NCBI GenBank assembly: GCA_027627225.1
Contig: CM051033.1
Coordinates: 15,390,058-15,454,057 of the forward strand
DNA from: Congeria kusceri
Lineage: Eukaryota; Mollusca; Bivalvia; Myida; Dreissenidae
Reading direction: 5' to 3'
Length of the DNA: 64,000 nt
A model generated the notes under the pieces. It did not search any database, had not been told where the DNA came from, and saw only the letters and a list, made by a program, of their open reading frames with translations. The position numbers and the translations under genes are program-made. This document shows positions 9,423 to 22,900 of this stretch, piece after piece. Numbering within the stretch: the stretch's first letter is position 1; each line of letters opens with the position of its first letter.

Positions 9423-10760
9423 TGTTACCTAGCCCTTTTTGTATAATGTTAAAATGTTAAAAAGGTAGGTGTGGGGTTCGTTAAAAGTAACACTGAAGAA
9501 CAGTTCAGGAGTTATGTATTCTAATTTATTCACTGTTCATATATATTTCTGATATCACGAATATCACGAGTATACTGGATATCACTAAGACATTCGATAT
9601 CACTGTGACAATAGGTATCACAGAGACAACCTGAAAGAAATATAAACAACACAAATAATAAATTGCCACATTATATGGAATATAGAATACGTAGCTATTT
9701 ATGAATAAGCATATTATATGTATATTAAGAACATATCATACACATAACATACATTATTTAATATATATCAAAATAGAGTATTTTGACGTCATCCAGTGGC
9801 TTAACATCATATAAATGAAACCTAAACGAATATTTAAAATAATATAAAACACAAGACAATGACACAACAATAATACATATATACCTTTTATGGAAAGGTT
9901 GCTTACAGCCTCGCAATCGCAGTCGCTCTCTCCTGTTGTGACCGTTAGAACTGCAAATTAAGTGCATGTGTATAAATATATGGAATATGTGATATTAAAA
10001 TAGATCCAAGGACAAATATGTCTGCCAGGCTATTTCCCAAAGTACATTATTGACTTCTGAGAATTTCAATCAAATCCAAAGTTTACTTGCACAACAGTGG
10101 CAAATAAAATACACAGAACTCATTTGAACAATGCATCCTAATAATACAATTATACCGACCTCAGAAATCAACCCACACAATTAAATAAACAGTCAGTGAA
10201 CCAACTGTCATCTTTTCATGAAGATATCCTGCTGCCAACTGAATAGAGCGGCAAACTTAATCCAAGGGTAGATAATCAAAATTGAACTAAAACCAATATA
10301 TACAAGAAAGAGAAAAGGTTAAAAACAACCATACAATATCCAAGGACAGACAACTTTGGAGAAGACCATTTCTTGTATCAGTTACATGTATATTAAGAAC
10401 ATATCATACACATAACATACATTATTTAATATATATCAAAATAGAGTATTTTGACGTCATCCAGTGGCTTATCAAAATAAACTGCAGAAAATAAGCATCC
10501 CAATATGTGGTGAAAGGCGGAGAATGTGCTTAGGACGAGGTGAAAAAGACGCAATAAACAATACTTTGTGAAGTGAAAATATTACCCGAAGACGTTGATA
10601 TTTGACAGTAAGTTACGTTAAACTTCGTTTTAACTATTGTTGTTTATGTTAACTATGTTTTGTATGGACATAAATAATTGTAATCCATGTATGTAGTATT
10701 TGTAAATAAATATAAATAGACAGAACTTTAATATTTTATGTATTTTATTACCTTTTCAAA
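9423..10760 (-). repeat. Probable 5' LTR of the minus-strand Gypsy-like element (outer boundary unresolved)
   Basis: The inner end is defined: plus-strand TGTTACCTAG at 9423, which reads ...TAACA on the minus strand directly before the primer-binding site. A minus-strand AATAAA lies about 100 bp inside that end (near 9530), where an LTR polyadenylation signal would be. The other LTR is outside the window, so the outer end cannot be fixed; 10760 is only where retroelement-like sequence fades. The stretch carries no coding region. Confidence 0.45.
9718..10471 (+). repeat. Two identical 86-bp direct repeats, 668 bp apart
   Basis: The 86 bp at 9718-9803 (ending GTCATCCAGTGGCTTA) recurs at 10386-10471 with no difference seen. 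The intervening 580 bp is unrelated. It could be an internal LTR duplication or the footprint of an insertion that carried flanking sequence. Confidence 0.85.
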
Positions 10761-11809
10761 TTATAAACCTTGAGCCATATGACACGCCTACATAACCATA
10801 TCAGCGGGGACTACATAGATTAAGTAGTGTTTACTAACGAAAACGTTGTTGTCTGCCCTACCATACCCAACCTAAAGGAGAGTCTGCTTTAAATCTTAAA
10901 CTACTTATTTAAACCGGGCCGGTACGATAAGACTGTTAAACCTGTGCTGTTTATCGTCTGCTTAACTCGATTAAGTTAAGTACCACGTACCTTGATTTGA
11001 AATGACAGAGAAATCAATACGAACCTTGTTACACGCACTACTTTTACTAACTACATGAAACTAGTTTTCTGCTGTACAGACGGGAACTCTGTATACATAC
11101 ATTAACTCGGCAGATGTTTTAGGTAAAAAACAGCACTAATAAACGATGCAAAGTTGACACTCGTATTTGTTTATTTATTCGATATTTTACTGTTTACTTA
11201 CAAAAAGTTGATGTTTATCTGTCTGCCTTCAAGCTATATTGTCACTTTCATCTGCTTATTTTTAAAATAATTGGTATGACATTCAAGATGGCGGATTTAC
11301 ATTGAATATATAGATCTATACATGTATAACATTATTTTGTGTAAATGCTGGTGGAACATTAAACATCAAGTACATTGCTTTACATGCTTTTTGGATACTA
11401 ATCTTTTTAGAAAGAACAAGATGTTTTCGCTCGAAAAAGTAGTCCTTTATATGTCACGATTTTCGAATTAAACTCGCAAGTATTAGAAAAGAAGTTCATC
11501 CCTTAGTAGGATCTTCCAAAAAAGAGACCATGCTTCTGCCAACAGTCTAAAATTGATATTACCATGATAAATATTATGTATCCGCAACACAATTAAAAAC
11601 TGATCTTACCATGAAAAACATATACCGGAATATATCCAACAAAACATTATTATATCGTTTATTTTTTAAAGTACGGTAGGCCCGTGGGACATGCTTAATA
11701 ATTATCTGCTACGTAATAATATCGGAAAAAAGCATTGCGACTACTCTAAAGTACTATTATAAGTACATTAAAACTAGAGCTATCACTAAGGTGATTAATA
11801 CCCCCACAC
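10761..11809. other. AT-rich non-coding stretch
   Basis: No gene, RNA or well-defined repeat recognised. Short ORFs only. It contains no exon-like GC-rich island. Confidence 0.5.
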
Positions 11810-12815
11810 ACCGCTTTGGCAAAGATGTAGAGCTTTGACACAGGACAATGTATTGACTGACAAAATTACCTGCATGAAAGGAAAAATGACCTTAAAATTC
11901 ACAATGAAGAGTACAAGCGGAAGTGATTCACACATATCTGACAATGAATTGTGACTTTGACCTTTGACTGACAAGCAGGAGACATGTGGGTGACACATTG
12001 TCTAGTAATGGGGGTAACAGTTTGAAGTAATATTAAAATCCTTCCACGCATTTAGAAGTTACGGAGAGGAACAAAATGCTAATATTAAAACTTTGACCTT
12101 AAATTGTGACCTTGACCTTTAACCTATCTACGAAGTTATGGAGCGGGAAGAAATACAAGTAATTGACCTGCATTTGACCTTTGACCTTGAATTGTGACCT
12201 TGACCTTTGACCTACAAACATGGGTCATTAACGCGACACATCATCTGGTCATGAGGAATAATTATTTGAAGTTATATTAAAACCCTAAAAGGCATTATGA
12301 AGTTTTTGAGCGGAAATGAAATGCAAGTATTTGACTTTTGAACTTGAATTGTGACCTTGACCTTTGATGGACAAGCATGGGTCATGTGCGCGACACATCG
12401 TCTAGTCATGTGAAATAATAATCTGAAGCTATATTAAAATCCTTTCATGCATTACGAAGCTATGGAGCGGAAACGAAATACACGTATTTTACCTGTTTTA
12501 GACCTTTGACCTTGAATTGTGACCTTGACCTTAAAAGGACAAGCATGGGTTATATACGCGACACATCGCCTGGTAATGGGGAACAATTATCTGAAGTTAT
12601 ATTAAAATACTTCCAGGCATTAAGAAGTTATGGAGCGGAAACAAAAAATAAGTCTTTGACCTTGAATTCTGACCTTGACCTTTGATGGATAAGCATGGGT
12701 CATGTGCGCGACACATCGTCTGGTCATGGGGAATAATAATCTGAAGCTATATTAAAATCCTTCCATGCGTTACGAAGTTATGGAACGGAAACGAAATACA
12801 CGTATTTTACCTGTA
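11810..12815 (+). repeat. Degenerate tandem repeat with TGACCTTGACCTTTGACC cores
   Basis: About five diverged units of roughly 155 bp. Each has a core of repeated TGACCT half-sites, then ACAAGCATGGGTCATG, GCGACACATCGTCTGGTCATG, a TATATTAAAATCCTT segment and GAAGTTATGGAGCGGAAACG. The CGACACA landmark falls at about 12234, 12391, 12559 and 12699, with an older unit around 11930. It is non-coding. This type of repeat is frequent in bivalve genomes. Confidence 0.75.
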
Positions 12816-12819
12816 TTAG

Positions 12820-13015
12820 TATTCTCACCCTATCTCTGTTCAAGTAGGGCAGTTGTCAGTTACTTGCATAGGTATCTGCACTTAGTACTGGTAAACCGCT
12901 TCGATCGGCTAAGCTTGCCCAGGAAAAGTGTGAGTACCGGTAGGTTAACTGACCGCCGTGATACGACTGAAATACTGTTAAAAACGGCGAAAAATCCAAA
13001 TATACAAACAAGCGA
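12820..13015 (+). mobile_element. SINE, 5'-truncated copy
   Basis: Contains the central and 3' part of the tRNA-derived SINE seen complete at 23467-23772, from the ATTCTC.CCCTATCTCTG position through CAAGTAGGGCAGTTGTCAG to the tail AAAAACGGCGAAAAATCCAAA. The tRNA-like head is missing. A short ORF over it is fortuitous. Confidence 0.8.
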
Positions 13016-13034
13016 AGACATCGGACCAGCATTC

Positions 13035-13400
13035 CAGCACATGAGTATGGAGAGCGACACTCAACAGACCGACGACTACTTCAATCGCATCGATGAATAA
13101 CGACATGTGGCCCGTGGAATCCTGGAAACAGTACGGTGATAATGACTTAAGGGCTGGCATAACGAGCTGAACCGACGAGCAAGAAAGGGGAATCTGCCAT
13201 TCTACATATAGCTATTATTCCAGGAGGAGCAGGAGGTGAAGATTCAGGCGAAACCAGAAGAAGACACCAGACAATGCTGAATAAGAAAACGGAAGGAATA
13301 CCGTGGAACTTTTGGGAAAGTACAGGAAAACGGAAACCTCTACAAATGCGCTGTTGAGTAAATGTGCTTCCATTAATGGGCCAGTGTAAATTAATCATCA
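13035..13400 (+). pseudogene. Decayed MULE transposase fragment
   Basis: Plus-strand translation gives pieces matching the C-terminal catalytic region of the MULE transposase at 1813-4313: MNNDMWPVESWKQYGD (13096-13143, cf. MSNSIWTVENWSVYGR) and WHNELNRRARKGNLPFY (13154-13204, cf. WHNRLNRRAKKGNLSFY), followed by a stop and a recognisable LLFQEEQEVKIQ. The region around the catalytic Glu is deleted or frameshifted. It is therefore a dead relic of a related but different MULE family. No TIRs were seen. Confidence 0.75.
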
Positions 13401-15850
13401 TAATCATCATCGTCCTAACCGCCAACAACAATAACTTCTTCATAATCATTTCTTTTGTAAAAATTGTGTATACATGTATAGATATGTCTATTCATTATGT
13501 ACCTATTACGCTGTTTATTTGAATATCATCGTGTGCGTACACTTAAGGCCATACACACTTATTGTTCGACCATGTTTTCTAGTTCACGTATTGGGATAGA
13601 AAAGATATATTATTTCACAAGTTTCGGGCTTATTCGTTACATCACAATATAGGCCGGTCACCTGGTTTATCTTACGATATTCCAACCCTTTGGTATGGAA
13701 AAAATAATCCAGTTACTTTATATTAATCAAAAATGAAGTATTCAAAATTTTGCGGTTGTAATGGCCTTTTGTTGTGTCAATATAAAAACATTCTAAAACA
13801 GTACCATTTAGCATAAACTACCATAATGTATCCATCTATAAAATGTTATTAGAAACAACATAAAATAGTTACCGTAATGTCGGTTGTTGGTACAGCTATT
13901 CGCCCAGAAGTACCGAACTGTGAACTAGGTGCGTTAATGTCTTTGTTATAAGTAGTGTATCATTTATGTACAGTATTCGTCAGTAAATATTTGCAGGTTA
14001 GCATTGATCATTGCACAGTTGGCAAATTTCATTTAGCAGTTGACATTTGTCAACTATAGCAAATGACATTTGGCGATATATGGGCGCAACGGACTTCCAT
14101 AAAAGGACAGCAGGACAGTTATTGGGGATCCCAGACTAATAATTCCCAAGGCTAAATATGATAATAATAAGTTCCGTTCTGTGCGTGTATAGACACGTAT
14201 GAGTACGTACTTTCGCTTCCACGCTTTCTTGTAATTTTCAACTTTTTTAACTGTTTATTTAGGTCAAAGGTTATTACAACCATGTGATTAAAAATAACAT
14301 TCTCATTTTAACACCTTAACAACAAACAGTTTCAAATTTACGGAATGAAGAAATTAAAGAGAAATTAGTAACACATAATACATGTTTAATAGAGTTTGAA
14401 GAAATAATGAGACAAATATCAAAGAATTACTTCTTAACAGTGGCTACAAGGATTTTACAAAATGATGCATGTTTAAGTTCATTTTTGTTCGTACTATTTA
14501 ATAGCTGAACAAATTTCAAGCAATTAGGATGTGAAATATAATATCTCTTTATATAAGTTCTTCTTTTGATGAAAATTTATCATATTTAAATACATAATGG
14601 AATTCATCTCCTAAACTAACTCAGCTACGCAGATTACAGGTTCTACTAAATCTTTCAATACGTGTATTTTGACAGCGTTCAGCTACGATGGGGAACTTAG
14701 GATTAACAATTTTAAATCTAAGTACACTAAGTTTCTAGGGAGAACATCAAGATATTGCTCAAAGGCTCTTAGTTAAGTTTTAACTCTAACGACTCGTATT
14801 ACCGATAAACGTTTGAAATAATTCAGAAACGTTTAAAGCCACACAAAATGTGAATATGTCTATACATGGAATATAATTTGTTGTGCGGATACAATCTTGC
14901 TGCCTGTTATTCTTAACATACTAACATACAATTTTCCGTCACGTGATTTTGTCATTTCAGTATAAATACAAAATTCATTGTAACAGCATGGCAAACGTAT
15001 ACGTATCATTCATTATACAAACATATACACGGCATTTGTCAGCTAGTTTAACGTTAAGGCAGAACATAACTGGTTTAAACAAGTTTTGGCGTCTGCTGTT
15101 AAGTTCTGATTTGTCAACACCTACATTTGCTTATAATGTCAGCTAGTTTCCAAGGAAAATATGCAGCATCACCAATAACAGTGAACCAGTGGGCAAATAA
15201 ATTTTCTACTCGCCCAAACACCATTCTCTAGTGATAGTGTCAATAACTTACGCCAAACCGCAACTGTTAATTTCTTTCATACCATCAGAACTATTTTGCT
15301 TACAGTATATGTTGGTGAAGTGTTATTTCAGAAAATGTTCATGGGAGGAAAATAGACTCTCCCATATAGGTCTTACCAAAACTGAAAGGATGTAATCAGA
15401 ATTTGTACATGTACAGAAAAATAATCATTCCAAGGGAGAAAATAATGTTTCATTTATTATTTATTTGACATAATTATTCTTTATCACCTGTTACAGTGTC
15501 TAGATAACTCAAATACTAGTATATGGATAATTTAGTAACACTAACCATAAAATAACCTGGACGGATTTTATTTTATACAAGCAAAATACATTAAACAAAA
15601 GAGTGACTTGCAACATGTATTTTTCAAAGAACAAATATATAATGCGCAAAACAAGTGTACACATATACATTGAAAACTATTGACTAGAATAATAACTGTG
15701 TTTTCAATACAGTTCATATTATCTCTCGCTAAGAACAAGAAAAAAAAATATTGCGTGTGTTTTGTTGTTTGTTTTTTATCTTCAGCCCACAGTCAATAGA
15801 ATCGTGACATAGTTAATAAAAATAGCACCTTGAAAAATTATTCCATCGTA
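13401..15850. other. AT-rich intergenic DNA
   Basis: No exon-like or repeat structure that I can support; only short random ORFs such as the one at 14943-15146. Confidence 0.5.
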
Positions 15851-15865
15851 GCACCATAGTAATAA

Positions 15866-16159
15866 TGTTTGTCTGTTTGTTTAGATTTGTCGCCGTTTTT
15901 AACAGTATTTCAGTCATATCACGGCGTCAGTTAACTTACTCACACTGTTACTTGGCAAGCTAAGCCGATCTAAGCGGTTACCAGTGCCAAGTGCACATAC
16001 TTATGCCAGTAACTGACAGCTGCCCTACTTGAATCAGATGTAGGAGGAGAATGGCCATAGAAATTATTTCATGACCAAAATTATTTCATGGCTGGGCTGG
16101 GGTTTGAACTCGCGATCACCAGATTGACAGTCCAGCGCTCTACCAACTGAGCTAGCCCG
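15866..16159 (-). mobile_element. tRNA-derived SINE, full length, minus strand
   Basis: Reading on the minus strand: tRNA-like head with A-box (TAGCTCAGTTGGTAGAGCGC) and a B-box-like GAGTTCAAACC, a central domain with GGGCAGCTGTCAGTTACTGG, and a tail of AAACAAACAGACAAACA type. It is flanked by a perfect 15-bp target duplication GCACCATAGTAATAA at 15851-15865 and 16160-16174. It is not a functional tRNA gene. Confidence 0.92.
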
Positions 16160-16174
16160 GCACCATAGTAATAA

Positions 16175-16956
16175 ATTCAACATTTAATGGCCTCTATAAA
16201 TAAACAAAAATAGAAGCCATAATGCCAAACATTGTAATAAGGTTGATCAAAATATCATGTAATGAAGTTTCTTATTACTTAAATATTAATTAAATAAAAT
16301 AACGTAAGTCTCACAGCAACAATGTTTGATACTATGCTCACATATGTTTTAAAGATGATTAACACATGTATCAAACCATTTAACTTTTCTTACATGTATA
16401 CAACTTAGTAAGAGATAAATAAGAGTATTAAATATTTGCAGAGACAAATAAACAAACAGATATGCAACATATGCAATAAAAAACGTTTTTGTTAACAAAA
16501 CACAAATATGTTGTTTATGACAAAACAATTACGAAATAATGAAAATTATACTTTTGGTCTCTGTATTAGATGCGTCTTTTATTAGAGTTCAGTATCGCGA
16601 ATTGTTCAAAATTCATTGGTTAGTTTTCACAACCTGGGTTTGTTTTCAATAAAACGTTTGGACTATTTTTTGTCACAATAAGAACAGCTGACTATGTCTA
16701 AAGACTTAGACGTATGAACTACAGATAAACACACTGGCAGACAAATAAGTGACATTTTGAGTATTTGATAATGTTTACAAAATACTATTTATGAGATTCT
16801 CAGATCTTGTGAATATTTTTACTGTTCAAAAACGAAGAAATAGGACATAAGCACATAAATTTGGCAAGAAATCATTGACAAATATATTTACAGGCACAAT
16901 GACACATTATCACATGTGGAGATTTTTTAACAGATGTTATGAGACAGATTCCCAGT
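16175..16956. other. Downstream flank of the GLT8D1-like gene
   Basis: Non-coding, AT-rich. It should contain the 3' untranslated region of the minus-strand gene. A minus-strand AATAAA near 16577-16572 is one candidate polyadenylation signal, but this is unproven. Confidence 0.35.
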
Positions 16957-19900
16957 TCAAGCTTTCCGGACGGGCACGAATCGTTTCATGGGGTCCTGGA
17001 TGAAGTAACGGTCCCAGATGCTGGAGTGCTGTGAGGCGCGGTCCCAGGGTTTGATGCGACCGTTCCAGTGGAGGAGTTTGGCCTGGCGCAGGAAGGAGGC
17101 CGTGTAGCTGGTACCTCGAGTCCAACCTGCAAAACAACCAGTGAACTCAGTCGTTCATAGACCTTTACATGTTTTACACAATAACAGACATTGAAATCAG
17201 CAGTTTTGCCAAGCAAGTCCGAATTCTCATATTATTAAATGTGAGCAAGGAAAATGTTACAAGCCCACCAATATGCAATTGAAAATCAGAGTGTGGCCAA
17301 TTCAAAGTGTACCAGTTCAGGGCTGGTATTCACAAAGCTCCTAAGGGAAATCTTAACTTAAGTTGGACTTAAGTGAACATTTCAGATCAAATTGTAAAAG
17401 TGAAATCCAATGATTTCTGTTTTCAAAATGATAAAATACTAAACATCTATGCAATATCTGCTAGTTTGAATCATTTTAAGGTCAAAAGACCTACACATGA
17501 AACAGCTACAGACTTGAGGACGTTGATGGATTTAAGAAATAATCTTAAGTTTTCCCTAAGGAGCTTTGTGAATACGGGTCCAGGGCTAACATGCTAATTT
17601 TGACCGCTGCCGTAAAGAAAGACAAACAGATAGATGGATAGAAAAATACATGATTGACATATAGATTTGAAACAGGGTATTCACTACTAATCCTATTGAT
17701 ATTTTACTGACCACTAATCCAATTAGAGAGTGAGAAGTGTCAGTGTGAGTGAGTGATTGGTGAACTGTTTTTACTAATGTCTGTCCCATGCTTTTATGGT
17801 GAGATGTTTATAATCAATAGGTGTAATAGATTTTTCTATCTTAGTGCATTCGCTATTTTGAGTTTGTAGAAGTAAGGTCTCTGGCATTTACCATTTGCCA
17901 ATAAGTAACTTATCTCTTATATTCAAACTATAGGGGTTGGTCACTGGTGAGTGTATATATATTATTTTATTACATAAATTGTATTGTATTGAATTGAATT
18001 GTTGATATATTTTTATTTAATACTTGTCCTAAATTAATTAATATGTATTACAATGAATTATTGAAATTACTATTATTATCATTGTAATATGTTGTATAAT
18101 AATAATTGTTATTGTTTCAGGCCATCATTTGGATCATACGATAATACATAATAAAGTATATAATTATACCCACGAGTGTTTTTTTTTATCACACCCTGCT
18201 ACAGATTGGTACACTTGATCTGGTTAAAACACATTTACAATACGAAACATAACATTAACATCGTCAGATTTCGAACACTTGCACAATTTTAATTTAATTT
18301 AATTTAACTATTCTTTTGAAAGAAATGCCATTAAACACACAAGTATAAAAAATTTCATTAGTGTATTACAAATTGTCCTTTTTTTAACTCAGACTTCTAC
18401 TGATTTTCAAACTATCAAGTAGAAGCTATCTTTTTCTTTTCTTTCAGTACCTGGTAAACAAAAGTGATAAAATACCATAAAGATAAGAACAGTGCGTGGG
18501 TGTGCATATTCTGATTACATGTAGTTGTATTACTGCCTTACTAACTGTAAAATATTATTTTTTTATGCCTTTCTATGAACAGGGGCTTAGCTTCTTTTAG
18601 GCACTATAGGCACGTGCCTATACATTTTTTTCCAGAGATGAAAATTTAAAAAATGCCAAAAATGCAATAAAAACAAGAGGGGGGTTGGGAATAATGGTAT
18701 CTTTCTTGGCTGTGTTTATACTTCATTGTTTAACAAGTCGATTACGTCAATGTGAAATAAATTTAATGAAACACACGCTTATTTTACAATTATTTTGTAG
18801 AATCGGGGTTTAGCTGAAGTTAGTAGTTTATAGCGCCACATACGAGTATAAACACTCCTGGCCAAAATTATCTCTTATAGCGTCAGTTTGTAGATTCCGC
18901 CTATTGTGCCTATAAATTTGTTTAACCCAAGCTACGCCCCTGATGAATATATCCATACTGGACTCAAGAACAATCGAAGTTTATTTTATTGAAAATACAG
19001 TTATGTTATCAGTAAACACACGGAACACGTACACGAATAAAATCGAGTACAAATACAGGAAATAATTCAAGCTCGTAATATAATCTAAAGTCTACGTTCT
19101 TGAACATGGAAAACTAAAACATCGCCTGAAATATAATTTTGAAAAAATGTGTTTGGGTGGTGGTGTGGGAGCAAGGTTCATGTTGATGACTGTGATGGTA
19201 ATTCTGAGAAAGCACATTAATTTCAAACTCTCCAGGGCCCTCAATCAGTTTTCGGGGAAGGGGCCCACCGCCCTCTGGAGGGGGGATTTTGACTGACTGG
19301 GGGAATATTTTAATATGGAATTTTTTACAAATTAACTGATTTGAAAACTAACTCAACCCAAACAAACGTCTAATTGTAGTTTGGTAAAAACGTCATGTAA
19401 TCTTTACAGCAAATGGAACTTCTATAAATATAACTTTATTTTTAAGCACAAAAATCATAGCTCAGAATCTACCAATAACGCTTAAAATTTGGACTAGGCT
19501 GCGGTATACATGTAACATTGCAACTATACACGTGTCATTAAATAGTTCGCGCGTTTTTCTAGCCCAGCACGATTTTATAACGGAGATATGAAACTAATAT
19601 AATTCAATATGCAACACATATTTTTTTGTAAAAGTAATTTGCAGTCCCGCTTTTTAAATTATTAATTAATTTAATGTATTCATTTCGCGGGGTCCATGGA
19701 TCACAATCGCAATATAACTTGCCAGGTCATTCATGTGCATATACATGTAAACACAAGCCTATTTGCGCTATCTCAAAAAGTAAATGAAGTCACCTTTTCA
19801 TTGTTGTTAACATCCATAATGTGTTATATCCATATGTAAAATATTATATTTGTATATAACAATATTATATAGTTCATTGTAATTAATTTTAAATCAGTTA

Positions 19901-22900
19901 TCACAAGACATATACTGAATCGAAATACGAAACGCCTATCCAAATTTTACTGCTCACACGTCATAAACACAAATTTTATTTACAGTTAAAATACGCATGT
20001 ACTTCATGAAAAGCCTTTGTTCGGCTAGAAAAGCGCGCGAAATTTATGCTGACATGTACAACGTCCCGTCATCCGCATGGAAAGCGTGGATGTATTGATG
20101 GCCATATAAAAACTTTGTAGCGCAGGGAACTGTGAGATCTTTACTTTTGAATAAGTTTTGTAGCGCATACCAACCAAATTTTTTTTATCGCCATCGATGT
20201 GCAGTTAACATTTCCTCTTAAACAAAAAACACTTTTGCCGTATCGGTAACGTTATTGTCGTTCAGATAGGTCAGTATTGATTTATGACATACAGGTACTG
20301 TGGACAGCGTGTAATTCGGCTGCTAATTAAAGCGACAGCAGTGAATGGACGTTGTCATGGGTGGCACGCGCAATATAACCTGATGACGTCAAACTGTTGC
20401 ACTTTGATGTTGAACGGATCGGTTTATTGTTGATCACACATAACATGTGTCAATGAAATATTAGCGATGTAGAGATCTAGACCAAAACGGCTATACTTAT
20501 GATGCGGACGATTATTGGCATCTTAACTAGGTTTCCTGTTAATGTTTTTGTTGTTTTTTTTGCAGACCTCCAAGAGGGAATTTTTCCATTTTTTAGGGGA
20601 AAAAAACATACTATTCAAGTGGGGGAATGGGCCGATATTCGGCAGCAAACATCGTAGATTGAGGGCCCTGCTCTCGATATTTTGTTATAAACCAGCTACC
20701 TACCAAGGTATCTGACATGCCAGTTTGGGTCGAGACCGGTGTACTTCTTGTAGAAGACGAGCATCATAGGAGGCTGGGACCCCCCTCCGCCCTTCTCATT
20801 CCCGTATACCTCCTCCCTGGAAACAGCGGGAAATGTGGCATGCATAGTGATGCAATTCAGGTAACATAAAGTCCCTTTATTTTCTTATAAGATGTTATTA
20901 TTTAAAAAAAGAGGGCCATGATGGCCCAAAGCACTCACCTGAGAACTGGTACAGATGAAGACCATACTGTTGTGACAGGTTTGAAAATTAAGGTATTTGA
21001 ACAATACGCAGAGGGGGATAGGATCAATTTTGATTTAAAAACATCGGTTAGTGCAATGGGCTAACTAAAGTATGAGTTGGGTAGTGGATGTGCGTTTTTT
21101 TGCTAATGGTTCTCAAATAATTTTTCTCGATATTCTTACCTGACTCTTTTTCATTTATTAATTGACAATTCTGGAAAATGCAGAAACAGCAGATTTTTAT
21201 GTCTTTTTCAAAAACAGTTTTGGAGAACTAGTTGCAACGCGATAATTGCAATGGCTGTGCTATAAGGTCAAGTTTTGCTTTTTCTTTGATAATTTTCTGT
21301 CCAATGATGATAAATGATGTTAATGCAGGCTCTGAAGACACCAATGTTGCATGTACAAATAACTGCATGGAAGTCTTGCAACTGTTGGAAATCAAATTTT
21401 ATCAATCAATTTTTATGGTCATGCGCAAACTGTGCAAGTTTGGTCAACATTGAATCAAAAATCGTGTGTGCAAGCCAATCATTGATAACTTGTTGATATT
21501 TTTTCCAAACACAAGGGGCAATAACTCTATTTTTTCTGGCCCGATCATGCTTATATTCGACTTCACGTGTAGTCTTACGTTCATGGACAAACTGTGCAGG
21601 ATTGGTGAAGATTGGATGAAAAATGAAGTCTCTATCCTAAATAATGTCCATTTTTGCATATTTTTTTCACAAACAAAGGGAAATAACTCTGGTGTTTCTG
21701 GTCCGATCTTGCGTATATACGACTTCACCTTTAATCTTATGGTCATAGACAAACTGTGCAAGATTAGTGAAGACTGGATGATCTATCCTGAATAATGTCC
21801 ATTTTTGCATATTTTTTTCACAAAGGGCAATAACTCTGGTGTTTTTATTCCGATCTTGCTTACATTCGACTTCAACTGTTATCTCATGATAATAGACAAA
21901 CTGTGCAAGATTGGTGAAGATTGAACAATGAAGTCTCTATATTGAATAATGTCCATTTTTGTATATATTTAATAAACAAAGGGCAATAACTCTGGTGTTT
22001 TAAACACGATCTGGCCCATTTTTGATGTCTGCTGAGATCTGATGGTCATACACAAACTGTGAAAGTTTGGTTAAGATTGGATGGAAAATAAAGTCTATCC
22101 GTTGGAAAAGGGCATTTTTGCACTTTTTTTGCATGAAAAAGGAGCAATAACTCTGGTGTTACTGGTGTGATCTGACCCAATAACAATCCCATCCGAGATT
22201 TAATGGTTATACACAAACTGTGCAAGTTAGGTCAAGATTGAATAGCGATAACGGTCTAAATTGTTGACGGCATACGGACGACGGACGACGCTGGAGAGGT
22301 CCGCTATACCAATACCTCAGGTGAGCTAAAAAGGATGTAGTTTTTTATCACTTCGATGTATTTGCTTTTTTATCACACTAAATATAATTTAATAAGCAAT
22401 TTTTTACAGCCAGTTATTGTTGAGAAATGGCACAGAAATTGATGACATAAAAAGATAAAAATAGTTTTCTTTTGTTTCTTTTAATACTTTATAGTGCAAC
22501 AAATGATAATGCATTCAAAATATTCTCGGTGACTACCACCTAAAATAAAATAAAGAAAAAAAAACAACAGCAACAAATCATTTTAGTCGTCCAAAAAAAA
22601 TATAGCTCAGAAATATTAACCTGACATTGAATTGTATGCATTAATTATATAACAAATCAATACAAAAATATTATTTTCCCAGTTGCAATCATCCTTATTC
22701 ATTGAAAGTCAAGGTAGGATATAAGTCCTTGTGAAAAAAAATCATGTGAAACTCTGAAACACATGAACTTAGTGAACCCAGGATATAGAAAACAATTCAT
22801 GCACACAAAACATTCTATATGGTTTACAAGTGTCAGATTGATTGACCAGTTGCAAAAACATAGATCGCTCTGCCTTTCTGTTTGTCTAAGGGCTGTTCCA

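Noticed and set aside
21444..21795. Overlapping ORFs of 105-109 aa on both strands
   Set aside because: They lie in the modular 1.4-kb repeat and mirror each other; no protein features.
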